Shown in pieces: positions 9,089 through 18,078 of a stretch of 64,000 bases of DNA (position 1 is the stretch's first letter; each line of letters begins with the position of its first letter). The stretch comes from Actinomycetospora lutea. Lineage in GTDB: Bacteria; Actinomycetota; Actinomycetes; Mycobacteriales; Pseudonocardiaceae. The notes beneath the pieces are model-generated. The model was not told where the DNA came from. It saw nothing but the letters and a program-made list of their open reading frames with translations, and made no database searches. The position numbers were made by a program, and so were the translations under genes. The stretch spans positions 434,001 to 498,000 of the forward strand of contig NZ_JAQZAL010000001.1 in NCBI RefSeq assembly GCF_028737205.1, in the 5' to 3' direction.

Positions 9089-10429
9089 CTACAGGACGCG
9101 GGGCGGGGTGTTCCCGGCGGCCAGGATGGCGTTGCGGAGGGGGAGCGCCGCGAGAGCCACGAATCCGATCACGAAGAAGGCGATCAGCGAGATGATCGCC
9201 GTCCGGTAACTGCCGGTGACCTGGAAGGTCACCCCGAACAGCAGTGGCCCCAACCAGCTCGTCCCCTTGTCGGAGATCTCGTAGATGCCGAAGTACTGGG
9301 CCTCGCTGCCCTGCGGGATGAGCTGGCTGAACAGTGACCGGCTCAGGGCCTGGCTGCCGCCGAGCACGAGGCCGATCAGTGCGCCGAGCAGGACGAACGG
9401 TATCGGCTGTCCGGCCGGCAACGTGTAGGCGACGGCGAGCACCACCGCCCACACCACGAGGCTGCCGAGAACGGTCTTCCAGGGGCCGAACCGGCGGGCG
9501 ATCCAGCCCAGCAGCAGGGCCCCGAAGAACGCCAGGAGCTGCACCAGGAGGATCGTCTGGACCTGCACCGACTGTGGTAGGCGCAGCTCCTTGTCGGCGT
9601 ACACGCTCGCCAGTGCGATCACCGTCTGGATGCCGTCGTTGTAGATCACATAGGCGATCAGGAACAACAAGGTCAACGGGAAGCCTTTCAGCTCCCGCAA
9701 GGTCCGGCCCAGCTGACGGAACCCGTCGAGGAGGGCCGAGCCACTTGCCGCACCCGCGACCGCCGGTCGGTCGTGCAGTTGCCGCAGCGGGATCGTGGTG
9801 AACGCGGCCCACCAGACACCGGCCGAGACGATGCTCCACCGGGCGATCTCGCCGCTGGACACACCGAATGCCTCCGCACCGCTGACCGCGGCGACATTGA
9901 GCGCGAGCAGCAGGCCGCCGCCGATGTACCCGACCGCCCAGCCGATGCTCGACACCCGATCGCGGTCGTCGGGCCCGGCGATCTGCGGCAGGAACGAGTT
10001 GTAGACCACCACACTGGCGCCGAAGGCGATGTTGGCGACCAGGAACAGCAGCGCACCGAGCAGGTATCGGTCGCCGGTGAGGAACACCAGAGCTGTCGTG
10101 GCCCCCGCGCCGATGTAGGCCGTCAGCGCCAGCTGCTGCTTCTTGTGCGGGGACCGGTCGGCGATCGCGCCCACGACCGGCAACACCAGGACCTGGAGCA
10201 CGACCGACAGGGACACGGTGTACGCGAAGAGCGAACCGGCCGCGACCGGGACGCCGAAGGGGTGCACCCGGCCGTTCGCGTCGGCCGCGTTGTCGGCGAT
10301 CGACCCCAGATAGGGGCCCAGGAAAACGGTGACCACCGTGGTCGAGAATGCCGAGTTGGCCCAGTCGTAGAAGTACCAGCCGATCCGCTCCCCCCGGGTA
10401 CTGGGCGGCGCCTCGGCGTCGGCTGCCAT
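9089..10429 (-). CDS. UMF1-family MFS transporter
   Basis: A 446-residue, roughly 12-segment major facilitator protein. It begins GWYFYDWANSAFSTTVVTVFLGPYL, the hallmark of the UMF1 / Atg22-like family; PVVGAIADRSPHKK is the loop 2-3 MFS motif, and QALSRSLFSQLIPQGSEAQYFGIYE is another family-typical segment. Substrates of bacterial UMF1 proteins are unknown. ATG 10429 gives the expected N-terminus. The gene is divergent from the monooxygenase at 10663, with an inverted repeat in the space between. Confidence 0.88.
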   Translation of the reverse strand: MAADAEAPPSTRGERIGWYFYDWANSAFSTTVVTVFLGPYLGSIADNAADANGRVHPFGVPVAAGSLFAYTVSLSVVLQVLVLPVVGAIADRSPHKKQQLALTAYIGAGATTALVFLTGDRYLLGALLFLVANIAFGASVVVYNSFLPQIAGPDDRDRVSSIGWAVGYIGGGLLLALNVAAVSGAEAFGVSSGEIARWSIVSAGVWWAAFTTIPLRQLHDRPAVAGAASGSALLDGFRQLGRTLRELKGFPLTLLFLIAYVIYNDGIQTVIALASVYADKELRLPQSVQVQTILLVQLLAFFGALLLGWIARRFGPWKTVLGSLVVWAVVLAVAYTLPAGQPIPFVLLGALIGLVLGGSQALSRSLFSQLIPQGSEAQYFGIYEISDKGTSWLGPLLFGVTFQVTGSYRTAIISLIAFFVIGFVALAALPLRNAILAAGNTPPRVL

Positions 10430-10475
10430 CGCGCTCCTCGCGTCCGATCATCCGGCCTGTGCACACTCCCGTTAC

Positions 10476-10500
10476 CCACCACCGTCGCCGCCGGTGGTGG
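10476..10500. promoter_or_regulatory. Inverted repeat upstream of the UMF1 transporter
   Basis: CCACCACCG (10476-10484) is mirrored by CGGTGGTGG (10492-10500) around 7 nt. It lies 47 nt before the transporter start in the divergent region and may be an operator or a leader hairpin. Function is not shown by the sequence. Confidence 0.45.
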
Positions 10501-10638
10501 CCGCGGCCAGGGACGATGGTCCCGCCGGGCGACGGACGCCGACCCGATCGTCAGCGAGGTCGACCTCCTGTCCCGCCGACCTCGCCGCCGTCGCGATCCG
10601 TCGGGACCGTGAGCGCGGTGCCGCTCTGGTACGTCGCG

Positions 10639-10662
10639 GTACCACCCGCTACGGTGGTACGC
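10639..10662 (+). promoter_or_regulatory. Operator-like palindrome overlapping the monooxygenase -10 box
   Basis: GTACCACC (10639-10646) and GGTGGTAC (10653-10660) form an 8-bp inverted repeat with a 6-nt centre. The -10 candidate TACGGT (10650-10655) lies inside it, 7 nt before the GTG at 10663, so a bound repressor would block a leaderless promoter. A further GGTAC occurs at 10628. Confidence 0.5.
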
Positions 10663-12165
10663 GTGAGTACCGAGCATCTCGACGTGGTCATCGTCGGCGC
10701 GGGCCTGTCCGGGGTCGGGACGGCGTGCCACCTCGAGCGCGACCTGCCGGGCACCCGCTACGCGGTGCTCGAGGCGCGGGAGGACCTCGGCGGCACGTGG
10801 AGTCTGTTCCGCTACCCGGGCATCCGTTCGGACTCCGACATGCACACGCTCGGCTACCGGTTCCGGCCGTGGAGCAGCGCGACGGCGCTCGCCGACGGCC
10901 CGTCGATCCTGGAGTACGTGCGCGACACCGCGCAGGAGTACGGGGTCGACCGGAAGATCCGCTACGGGCACCGCGTCACCCGCGCGTCGTGGGACTCCGA
11001 CGCCCAGCGCTGGACCCTCGAGATGCCGGGGCGCGAGGGCACGCTGACCTGCTCGTTCCTGCTGATGTGCTCGGGCTACTACCGCTACGACCACGGCTAC
11101 ACGCCCGACCTCCCCGGCATCGAGCGCTTCGGCGGCACCGTGGTGCACCCGCAGCTCTGGGACCCCGAGCTCGACTACGCCGGCCGCCGTGTGGTGGTCA
11201 TCGGCAGCGGCGCCACGGCGGTGACGCTGGTGCCCGCCCTGCTCGACGAGGGGACCCAGGGGGACGGCCGGGCCGCGCACGTCACGCAGCTGCAGCGCTC
11301 GCCGAGCTACGTGCTCTCGATCGGGCGCACCGACGTGGTGGCCGAGGCGCTCTCGCGGTGGCTGCCCCGTGCGGTCGCCGACCCGCTGACGCGCGCGAAG
11401 AACATCGCCCAGATCATCACGCTCTACCAGCTCAGCCAGCGGTTCCCGCGGTTCGTCCGCGGCCTGCTCCGCAAGGCCACGCTGGCCGCCCTCCCGGCGG
11501 GCTACGACGTCGACACCCACTTCAACCCGCGGTACGACCCGTGGGACCAGCGGATGTGCATGGTCGGAGACGGCGACCTGTTCCGGGCGATCCGCCGCGG
11601 GGACGCCGACATCGTCACCGACACCATCGAGACGTTCACCGAGACCGGCATCCGCCTGCGGTCGGGGCAGGAGCTCGAGGCCGACATCGTGGTCACGGCC
11701 ACCGGCCTGACGCTGCAGATGTTCGGCGGCGCCGAGATCGTCGTCGACGGGGAGCCGGTGCACCTGCCCGACACCATGGCCTACAAGGGCATGATGCTCT
11801 CCGGTGTGCCGAACCTCGTCTACATGATCGGTTACACCAACGCCTCGTGGACGCTCAAGGTCGACCTCGTCGGCGAGTACGTCGTGCGGCTCCTGCGCCA
11901 CCTCCGCGACCGCGGGCTCGGCGTCGCGGTGCCCGAGCGCGACCCGGAGGTCGAGGAGGCGCCGTTCCTGGACTTCGGCGCCGGCTACGTCCAGCGCTCG
12001 ATCGACGAGCTCCCGAAGCAGGGCACCCGCGCCCCCTGGCGGCTCGCGATGAACTACGCCGTCGACGCCGTGGCGTTGCGCCGCAGTCGGGTCGACGACG
12101 CGGCGATGCGCTTCGTCCCCGCGGCCGCGCGCCGCGTGCCCCCGGCCGAGCGCGCCGCGGGCTGA
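10663..12165 (+). CDS. FAD-dependent Baeyer-Villiger-type monooxygenase (EthA-like)
   Basis: A 500-residue flavin monooxygenase close in length and pattern to mycobacterial EthA (489 aa). It has the FAD Rossmann motif VIVGAGLSGVGTA (residues 8-20), EDLGGTWSLFRYPGIRSDSDM, the Baeyer-Villiger fingerprint FGGTVVHPQLWD (about residue 156; FxGxxxHxxxW[PD]), and the NADPH motif VVVIGSGATAV right after it. It should insert oxygen into ketones or oxidise sulphur compounds such as thioamides. No ethR-like TetR gene sits beside it. The dehydrogenase gene that follows starts 1 nt after its stop, so the pair is likely one operon. Confidence 0.88.
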   Translation: MSTEHLDVVIVGAGLSGVGTACHLERDLPGTRYAVLEAREDLGGTWSLFRYPGIRSDSDMHTLGYRFRPWSSATALADGPSILEYVRDTAQEYGVDRKIRYGHRVTRASWDSDAQRWTLEMPGREGTLTCSFLLMCSGYYRYDHGYTPDLPGIERFGGTVVHPQLWDPELDYAGRRVVVIGSGATAVTLVPALLDEGTQGDGRAAHVTQLQRSPSYVLSIGRTDVVAEALSRWLPRAVADPLTRAKNIAQIITLYQLSQRFPRFVRGLLRKATLAALPAGYDVDTHFNPRYDPWDQRMCMVGDGDLFRAIRRGDADIVTDTIETFTETGIRLRSGQELEADIVVTATGLTLQMFGGAEIVVDGEPVHLPDTMAYKGMMLSGVPNLVYMIGYTNASWTLKVDLVGEYVVRLLRHLRDRGLGVAVPERDPEVEEAPFLDFGAGYVQRSIDELPKQGTRAPWRLAMNYAVDAVALRRSRVDDAAMRFVPAAARRVPPAERAAG

Positions 12166-12166
12166 C

Positions 12167-13018
12167 GTGGCCGTCGTCGGGGTCGTCGCGCCCGGGGCCA
12201 TGGGCACCGCGCTCGCCGGGTGCCTGACGGCGGGCGGTCACCGCGTGCTGGCGAGCCTCGCCGGGCGCTCGGCGGACACGGTCGCCCGCGCCCGCGGTGT
12301 GCTGGAGGACGCCGGCGGGCTCGACGACCTCGTCCGCGACGTCGACGTCCTGCTGCTCGTGGTGCCGCCGGGTGCGGCGCGCGCCGCGGGCGCCGACGTC
12401 GCGCAGGCGTGCACCCGCACCGGGGCGCGCCCGCTCGTGGCCGAGCTCGACGCCGTCGCCCCGGCGACGGTCGCGGCCGTCGCGGAGGAGCTGCCGACCG
12501 ACCTCGTCGACGGGGCCGTCTCCGGGCCCCCGCCGCACCCGGACGCCGGGCGGCCCACGCGCGTCTTCCTGTCCGGGCCGCGCGCCGGCGAGGTCGCGAC
12601 GCTGGTCGCGCCCGGCGTGCGCTGGCTGGTGATCGACGGGCCGGTGGGCGCCGCGAGCGCGGCGAAGATGTGCACGGCCTCGGTCCGCAAGGGCCACCAG
12701 GCGCTGCTCGCGCAGGCGCTCGTCACCGCGGCGGAGCACGACGTCCTCGAGACCGTCGTCGACGACCTCCGCCTCGACTTCCCCGACGCGGGCGTGCCGA
12801 CGGCGGCCGTGGCGGCGACCAAGGCGTGGCGCTTCGTCGACGAGATGACCGAGATCGCCGCGACGCAGGCCGAGGCCGGCCTGACGCCGGCGCTGGGGGA
12901 GGCGCTCGCGGCGGTGTACCGGGCGCTCGCGACGAGCGCGTGGGGTGGGCGGCGGCCCGACGAGGTCCCCGCGGACCTCACCGATCCCTCGGGGTTGCGC
13001 CCGGACGGTTCCGGCTGA
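12167..13018 (+). CDS. NAD(P)-dependent 6PGDH-like dehydrogenase with DUF1932-type C-terminus
   Basis: A 283-residue protein with an N-terminal Rossmann domain (VVGVVAPGAMGTALAGCL, a GxxGxMG-type motif) and a helical C-terminal half containing GPVGAASAAKMCTASVRKG, where the Lys matches the catalytic position of beta-hydroxyacid dehydrogenases, and a DUF1932-like end. It probably oxidises a small hydroxyacid; substrate unknown. GTG 12167 follows the monooxygenase stop by one base, so translation is likely coupled. Confidence 0.75.
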   Translation: MAVVGVVAPGAMGTALAGCLTAGGHRVLASLAGRSADTVARARGVLEDAGGLDDLVRDVDVLLLVVPPGAARAAGADVAQACTRTGARPLVAELDAVAPATVAAVAEELPTDLVDGAVSGPPPHPDAGRPTRVFLSGPRAGEVATLVAPGVRWLVIDGPVGAASAAKMCTASVRKGHQALLAQALVTAAEHDVLETVVDDLRLDFPDAGVPTAAVAATKAWRFVDEMTEIAATQAEAGLTPALGEALAAVYRALATSAWGGRRPDEVPADLTDPSGLRPDGSG

Positions 13019-13450
13019 CCTCCGTCCCGGAGCGCGATCACCGCATCACGGGGCGTGCTCGTCCGGGTCCGGCGCGTTCGCTCGCCGACCCGTGAGCCGT
13101 CCGGGTGTGCGCGTCCCTCCGATCGCTCCGCCGCGGAGCCCCGGTCCCCGGGCGCCGTCCCACCTGCGGCCCATCCACGAACTCTTTCGGAGCCATTTCC
13201 TGCCTCCCGGGCACCGGATCCCGGCGCGACCGAACGGTCGAGGACGCGCACTCCTCCCGGACGTCGCCGATACGTCGTCCGCCCTCGAACAACCTCCGTG
13301 TGGTTGCGGTGGGTGAGAGCACGGGTCGCGCGTCGGGTCGCGGGAGGGCATCGAGCCCTTCGTCCGGAGGACAGGGTGAGCGGCGCGTGTACGGTTCCGC
13401 GGCGTTCGACCGACTGGACCGGTGACCCGAAGGACGGTGAATCGCCCGCA
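13019..13450. other. 432-nt non-coding stretch before the conservon
   Basis: No convincing gene was found on either strand. A near-perfect palindrome GCTCCGC-C-GCGGAGC lies at 13125-13139, followed by a CCCGG/CCGGG hairpin, and may end the upstream operon. An extended -10-like TGTACGGT at 13388-13395, about 55 nt before the cvnA start, is the best promoter candidate, but no good -35 partner was seen. GAAGGAC at about 13429 is a distant Shine-Dalgarno. Confidence 0.4.
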
Positions 13451-15541
13451 ATGACCCGTGTCATGGACTACCTCCCCCGTGGGGACATGGTCGACGACGC
13501 GGCCTGGCAGCGGCGCCACCGTTTCCTCGTCGGGGTCCTGGTCTCGCTCGCGCCCCTCCTGCTGGTGTTCGGGCTGGCCGTCGGCAACACGTTCCTCCTG
13601 GCCGGCCTGGTCGCCCTCGTCCCGCTGCTCACGGCGGCGGGCGGGTGGTTCGTGCCCGGCCGCCTCGCCGGCGAGATCTTCGTGTCGGCGGGCCTGTCCG
13701 CGTCGTGCGGCGGCCTCGTGATCCTCTCCGGCGGCTACATCGAGGCGCACTTCTCGTTCTTCGTGATCATCGGCTTCCTCATGCTGTACCAGCACTGGGT
13801 GCCGTTCGCGGTCAACATCGTCTTCACGACGCTCTCCCACGGCCTCGGCACGCTGCTCGTGCCGACGCTGTTCTTCAACCACCACGCCGCCCAGCACTCG
13901 CCGTGGCTGTGGTCGGCGATCCACGGTTTCGCGGTCCTGCTGGCGTGTGCCGGCGTCGCGATCTTCGTGAAGATCACGCAGGACGAGCAGCGCCGCCGCA
14001 TCGAGCTCGGCAAGGAACTGCACGAGTCGACGGTGCGCCAGCAGGAGTTCACGTCGGAACTGCTGCTGAACCTCGCGCGGCGCAACCAGAGCATGTTCCA
14101 CCGGCAGCTGGACATCATCAACGATCTCGAGGAGCGGGAGCGCGACCCCGACGCGCTCGCCGACCTCTTCCGGCTGGACCACCTCGCGACCCGCGTCCGG
14201 CGCAACGCCGAGAGCCTGCTCGTGCTCTCCGGCGAGCAGCCGGCCCGCGTGTGGTCGGCCCCGGTGGCCCTGCGCGACGTCGTGCGGGCGGGCGTCGCCG
14301 AGACCGAGGACCTCGACCGCGTGACGCTCGCGGTCGACGAGCGCCCGCGCCTCGTGGGCAGCACGGTCGCCGACCTCACGCACATGATCGCCGAGCTGGT
14401 CGAGAACGCCGCGCGCTACTCGCCGCCGTCGGCGCCCGTGGTGCTCCAGAGCCGCCCCTACCACCGCACGCCGGGGGCACACCTGCTCGTCATCGAGGAC
14501 ACCGGCATCGGCATGCCGCCCGCCGGGCTCGCCGCGGCCAACGAGCTGCTCGCCCACCCGCAGGAGACCGACGTGTCGGCGGCCGCGCGGCGGCTCGGCT
14601 TCCACGTCGTCGCGCGGCTCGCCGAGCGCCACGGGATCGGCGTCTCGCTCACCCCGACCCCGGGCTGCGGTCTGACGGCGGTCCTCCTGCTCCCGGCGGC
14701 GCTGTTCGCCGAGTCGGCGCCGACCGTGCCGGCGGTCGGGGACCGGGGGCTCGAGCAGGTCCCGGCCTCGGCGGTGCCGGTGCCACGGCGCGGCTCGGCC
14801 GACGCCGGCCACGCCGCTTCCCGCGGCAACGGCTCCGGGCCCGCCTCCGGGCCCGTCCCGGTCAACGGCCGGCACGCCTGGCCGGGCCGGGTGGCCCCGG
14901 ACCACACGGACACCCCGGACACCCCGGACGCCCCGGCCGCCCGGGCCGAGCGCCGCCGGGCCGCCCACGCCGCGCCCGCCGGGGACGACGAGGCCGCCCC
15001 CGCGGACGCGCCCGTCGAGCCCGCCGGCGCGGCCGCCGCCGACGGGGCCGACCCGCACGCCACACTCGAGGACACCCCGCCCGCCGGGACTCCCGAGGGC
15101 GCGCCGGCCCCCGCCCGACGTGGCCTCATCCACCCGATCGTCGTGCCGCCGCCGGCCCCGGTGCCCGACGGCGAGGCCGGTCCGGCGGCCCCCGCCCCGC
15201 GCCGCCCGGACGGCGACGCCCCCGCGCCCGCCGGACCCCACGGCCTCGTCCTCGCCCGGCGCCGGCCCCAGAGTCACCTGGCGCCCGAGCTCATCCGCCG
15301 CACGCCCTCCATCCCGGCCGCGACGCCCGTGACCGCGGCCCGCACCGGCCCCGAGGCCGGCGCGCCACCCCGGGGCCGGGAGGACGGCCGGGAGGACGGT
15401 CGCCCGGACGCCCCGTCCGGTGACGGCGCCGTGAGCGCGCTCTCGGCCTACCAGGCCAGCCGCGCCGCGGCCCGGTCCGCCATGGCCGAGGAGAACGACG
15501 ACCACCCGCAGCGCGGGAGCACCTCCGGGAGGCAGACGTGA
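13451..15541 (+). CDS. cvnA: Conservon sensor-kinase-like protein CvnA
   Basis: A 696-residue membrane protein with about six hydrophobic segments in the first 175 residues, a helical region containing the conservon pattern LLNLARRNQSMFHRQL and LFRLDHLATRVRRNAESLLV, and a GHKL ATPase domain (N-box ELVENAARYSPP at about 313, G1 box EDTGIGMP). After about residue 430 comes a low-complexity Pro/Ala/Asp-rich tail of some 260 residues. In Streptomyces, CvnA works with CvnB-D in a membrane-associated complex likened to a eukaryotic G-protein receptor. The start could be ATG 13451 or 13463. cvnB overlaps by GTGA. Confidence 0.9.
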   Translation: MTRVMDYLPRGDMVDDAAWQRRHRFLVGVLVSLAPLLLVFGLAVGNTFLLAGLVALVPLLTAAGGWFVPGRLAGEIFVSAGLSASCGGLVILSGGYIEAHFSFFVIIGFLMLYQHWVPFAVNIVFTTLSHGLGTLLVPTLFFNHHAAQHSPWLWSAIHGFAVLLACAGVAIFVKITQDEQRRRIELGKELHESTVRQQEFTSELLLNLARRNQSMFHRQLDIINDLEERERDPDALADLFRLDHLATRVRRNAESLLVLSGEQPARVWSAPVALRDVVRAGVAETEDLDRVTLAVDERPRLVGSTVADLTHMIAELVENAARYSPPSAPVVLQSRPYHRTPGAHLLVIEDTGIGMPPAGLAAANELLAHPQETDVSAAARRLGFHVVARLAERHGIGVSLTPTPGCGLTAVLLLPAALFAESAPTVPAVGDRGLEQVPASAVPVPRRGSADAGHAASRGNGSGPASGPVPVNGRHAWPGRVAPDHTDTPDTPDAPAARAERRRAAHAAPAGDDEAAPADAPVEPAGAAAADGADPHATLEDTPPAGTPEGAPAPARRGLIHPIVVPPPAPVPDGEAGPAAPAPRRPDGDAPAPAGPHGLVLARRRPQSHLAPELIRRTPSIPAATPVTAARTGPEAGAPPRGREDGREDGRPDAPSGDGAVSALSAYQASRAAARSAMAEENDDHPQRGSTSGRQT

Positions 15542-15957
15542 GCGCACCGACCGACAGCGGACTCGACTGGCTGCTCTCCGAGTTCGCGAGCGGCACGCCC
15601 GGGGTGCGGCACGTCCTCGTCGTGTCCGCCGACGGGCTGCGCCTGGCGGTCAGCGACGGGGTCGACCCGCACCTCGCCGACCAGCTCTGCGCCGCGGTGT
15701 CGGGCCTGGTCAGCCTCGCGCGGGGCACCGCGACGCTGCTCGACGCCGAGCCGGTCACCCAGACCATCGTGGAGATGGACGGCGGCTACCTGTTCGCGAC
15801 CTCGATCAGCCTGGGCTCCACGCTCGCGGTGGTCACCGACCGGTCCGCCGACATGGGCCTGGTCGGCTACGAGATGACCCTGCTCGCGTCCCGCGTCGGG
15901 CACGCCCTCACCCCGGGTGTGGCCGCCGGACGTGGCGGCCACCCGTCAGCGCCGTGA
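15538..15957 (+). CDS. cvnB: Conservon roadblock/LC7 protein CvnB
   Basis: A 139-residue roadblock/LC7-domain protein. It begins DWLLSEFASGTPGVRHVLVVSADGLRLA, the diagnostic start of actinobacterial CvnB, with the core sheet and helix ADQLCAAVSGLVSLARGTATLL and a later GSTLAVVTDRSADMGLVGYEM. In conservons it partners the MglA-like GTPase CvnD and probably regulates its nucleotide cycle. Its GTG overlaps the cvnA stop and its own stop overlaps cvnC (GTGA on both sides). Confidence 0.93.
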   Translation: MSAPTDSGLDWLLSEFASGTPGVRHVLVVSADGLRLAVSDGVDPHLADQLCAAVSGLVSLARGTATLLDAEPVTQTIVEMDGGYLFATSISLGSTLAVVTDRSADMGLVGYEMTLLASRVGHALTPGVAAGRGGHPSAP

Positions 15958-16334
15958 GCGTGGACCGCCGCCAGCGACCGCAGGCCGAGGGCGGGCGGGT
16001 CGTCCCGAACTACGCGTTCACCGCGGGCCGGACCAGGTCGCTCGCCGGGAGCGACATGCCCATCGAGGCCCTGGTGACCGCCACCGAGATGGGCCTCGCG
16101 AAGGCGCCCGGGATGCCGCCCGAGGCGCGGGCGATCGTCGAGGCGAGCACCGAGCCGCAGTCGCTCGCCGAGATCGGCGCCCTGCTGGGCGTGCCGATCG
16201 GTGTCGCCCGGGTCCTCGTCAGCGATCTCGCCGCCGAGGACCACCTCGCTGTCCACCTGCCCCTGGTCGGGACCGACGGTCGCCCCCGACGCGAACTCCT
16301 GGAGAGGCTGCTCGATGGACTCCGTGCACGCTGA
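15954..16334 (+). CDS. cvnC: Conservon DUF742 protein CvnC
   Basis: A 126-residue DUF742 protein: VVPNYAFTAGRTRS near the start and PQSLAEIGALLGVPIGVARVLVSDLAAEDHLAVH form the winged-helix-like core typical of CvnC. It lies at the expected third position of the conservon. The start GTG overlaps the cvnB stop; the 3' end overlaps cvnD by 20 nt. Confidence 0.93.
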   Translation: MSVDRRQRPQAEGGRVVPNYAFTAGRTRSLAGSDMPIEALVTATEMGLAKAPGMPPEARAIVEASTEPQSLAEIGALLGVPIGVARVLVSDLAAEDHLAVHLPLVGTDGRPRRELLERLLDGLRAR

Positions 16335-16926
16335 CGGCCGGGCGGGTACGGCGACGACGGGCGTCGCCCCCGGGGCGCGGCGCGACCTGCTGCCGCTGAA
16401 GATCCTCGTGGCGGGCGGGTTCGGGGTCGGCAAGACGACCCTCGTGGCGGCGCTGTCCGAGGTGCCGCCGCTGTCGACCGAGCAGCAGATGACCAGCCTG
16501 TCCGACGGCGTCGACGACGCCAGCATCGTGCCCGAGAAGACGACGACGACCGTGGCCATGGACTTCGGCCGCGTGACGATCGACGACTCGCTGGTCCTCT
16601 ACCTGTTCGGCACCCCCGGCCAGTCGCGGTTCTGGTTCATGTGGGACGAGCTGGCCCGCGGGGCCGTCGGCGCGGTCGTCCTGGTCGACCTGCGCCGCAT
16701 CGACGACTGCTTCGCCGCGATCGACTACTTCGAGAACCGCGGCCTGCCGTTCGTCGTCGCCCTCAACGCGTTCCCGGGCACCGACGGCGTCGACGACGAT
16801 CTCGTGCGCGACGCCCTGGCCGTCCCGCCCGGCCACCCGCTGGTGCACGTCGACGCCCGCGACGACGCCTCCTGCACGCGGGCGCTGATCGTCCTGGTCG
16901 AGCACGCGCTGGCGCGCTCCACCTGA
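16315..16926 (+). CDS. cvnD: Conservon small GTPase CvnD
   Basis: A 203-residue MglA-like small GTP-binding protein: P-loop GGFGVGKTTLVAALSE (about residues 34-49), the effector-region Thr run EKTTTTVAMDFGRV, LFGTPGQSRFWFMWDEL (switch II, with GTPGQ in place of DTAGQ), and FVVALNAF, where the NKxD motif is altered as usual in CvnD. Preceded by GGAGAGG. It is the output switch of the conservon. No cytochrome P450 (cvnE) follows; the next gene is convergent after 6 nt. Confidence 0.94.
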   Translation: MDSVHADGRAGTATTGVAPGARRDLLPLKILVAGGFGVGKTTLVAALSEVPPLSTEQQMTSLSDGVDDASIVPEKTTTTVAMDFGRVTIDDSLVLYLFGTPGQSRFWFMWDELARGAVGAVVLVDLRRIDDCFAAIDYFENRGLPFVVALNAFPGTDGVDDDLVRDALAVPPGHPLVHVDARDDASCTRALIVLVEHALARST

Positions 16927-16932
16927 GCCGCG

Positions 16933-18078
16933 TCACTCCGCGCGCAGGGCGGCGAGGAGCTCGTCGAGGGCGTCGAGCCGGTGGGCGCTGACGACCGCGT
17001 CGCAGGACGGCCACGCCGCCGCGATCCCACCCGCGAGGGGGCGGTAGCCGGGGCGCGCGGTGCGTGGGTTGGCCCAGACGATCCGGTGGGCCACCCGCCG
17101 CAGGCGCGCCATCTCGCGACCGAGCTCGGCGGGATCGCCGGTGTCCCAGCCGTCGGAGACGACGAGGACGACGGCGCCACGGGCCATCCCGCGCCGGCCC
17201 CAGCGGCGGGAGAACTCGCCGATCGACGCGCCGATGCGGCTGCCGCTCGACCAGTCCGGGGCGAGCGCCCCCGCCCGGGTCAGGGCGATCTCCGGGCGCC
17301 GTGTCAGGGCCGGCGTCACGCGGGTCAGGCGGGTGGCGAACGTGAACACCTCGGCGCGCGTCGCGACACGGGCGCACCACAGCATCTGGAGCAGGGCCCG
17401 CGCGTAGGGCTCCATCGACCCCGAGATGTCGCAGAGCACCACGAGGCGCCGCGGCCGGACGCGGCGCGCCCGGCGGGCGAGGTCCACAGGGTGTCCACCG
17501 GTGCGCCGGGCCCGTCGCAGCGTGGTGCGCAGGTCCACGGCGGTCCCGCGGGACGACGACCGGAACCGCCGGGACGGGCGCGGCGGTGTCGCCACCCGGA
17601 ACCGGCGCATCGCCACGCGCAGCTCGGCGAGCTCGGCGGCGGACAGCTCGGCGAAGTCGCGGCCGCCCAGGCGCTCGGCGGCCGCGGCCGCGGTCGGGAC
17701 GGCGTGCGGGGCGCCGTCCGGCGTCCCGGAGCCCGGGCCCTCCGGAGTACCCCGCGCCGTCCCGGCGACGCCGCTCCGGGTCGGGACCCCCGACACGGCG
17801 GGCGGGCCGTGCGGGTCGCCGCGCGCGTCGGCGGGGTCCTCGACGCCGTCCGGCCCGGTGGCGAAGACCGCGGCGAACACGGCGTCGAACACGGCCTGGG
17901 CCGCCGTGTCGGCCAGCAGGGTCACGCGGGCGACCCAGTACAGCTCCCCGGTGCTCGCCGGCGCGGCGGCGACCGTCGCGGCCGCGAACCGCGCCGCCTG
18001 CCCGACGCCGACCGGCACCCCGGCCGCCCGCAGGGCCCCGGTGAGGCGGGCGGCGACGGTGGCGAGGTCAGGGTCCAC
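16933..18078 (-). CDS. coxE: VWA-domain protein, CoxE-like CO dehydrogenase maturation factor
   Basis: 381 residues with a C-terminal von Willebrand A domain. The metal-ion-dependent adhesion site reads CDISGSM (DxSxS, about residue 217), with the conserved downstream VVSDGWDTGDP and RIVWANP. Upstream is a helical region and a Gly/Pro-rich linker (about residues 85-130). VWA proteins of this kind partner MoxR ATPases; in Oligotropha CoxE acts with CoxD to mature the Mo-Cu centre. GTG 18078 overlaps the end of the MoxR gene by 11 nt and gives VDPDLATVAARLTGALR. It is the last gene of the cox operon. Confidence 0.82.
   Translation of the reverse strand: MDPDLATVAARLTGALRAAGVPVGVGQAARFAAATVAAAPASTGELYWVARVTLLADTAAQAVFDAVFAAVFATGPDGVEDPADARGDPHGPPAVSGVPTRSGVAGTARGTPEGPGSGTPDGAPHAVPTAAAAAERLGGRDFAELSAAELAELRVAMRRFRVATPPRPSRRFRSSSRGTAVDLRTTLRRARRTGGHPVDLARRARRVRPRRLVVLCDISGSMEPYARALLQMLWCARVATRAEVFTFATRLTRVTPALTRRPEIALTRAGALAPDWSSGSRIGASIGEFSRRWGRRGMARGAVVLVVSDGWDTGDPAELGREMARLRRVAHRIVWANPRTARPGYRPLAGGIAAAWPSCDAVVSAHRLDALDELLAALRAE

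Noticed and set aside
5580..10466. Very long open frame on the minus strand (runs to 1776 codons with the thioesterase at its end)
   Set aside because: It is antisense to polA and other clear genes; open because high GC3 removes stops. Only the last 147 codons (5136-5579) match a family.
13038..13451. Minus-strand frame of 137 codons in the space before cvnA
   Set aside because: Arg/Ser/Pro-rich, no family pattern, no ribosome site and no matching GC3 bias.
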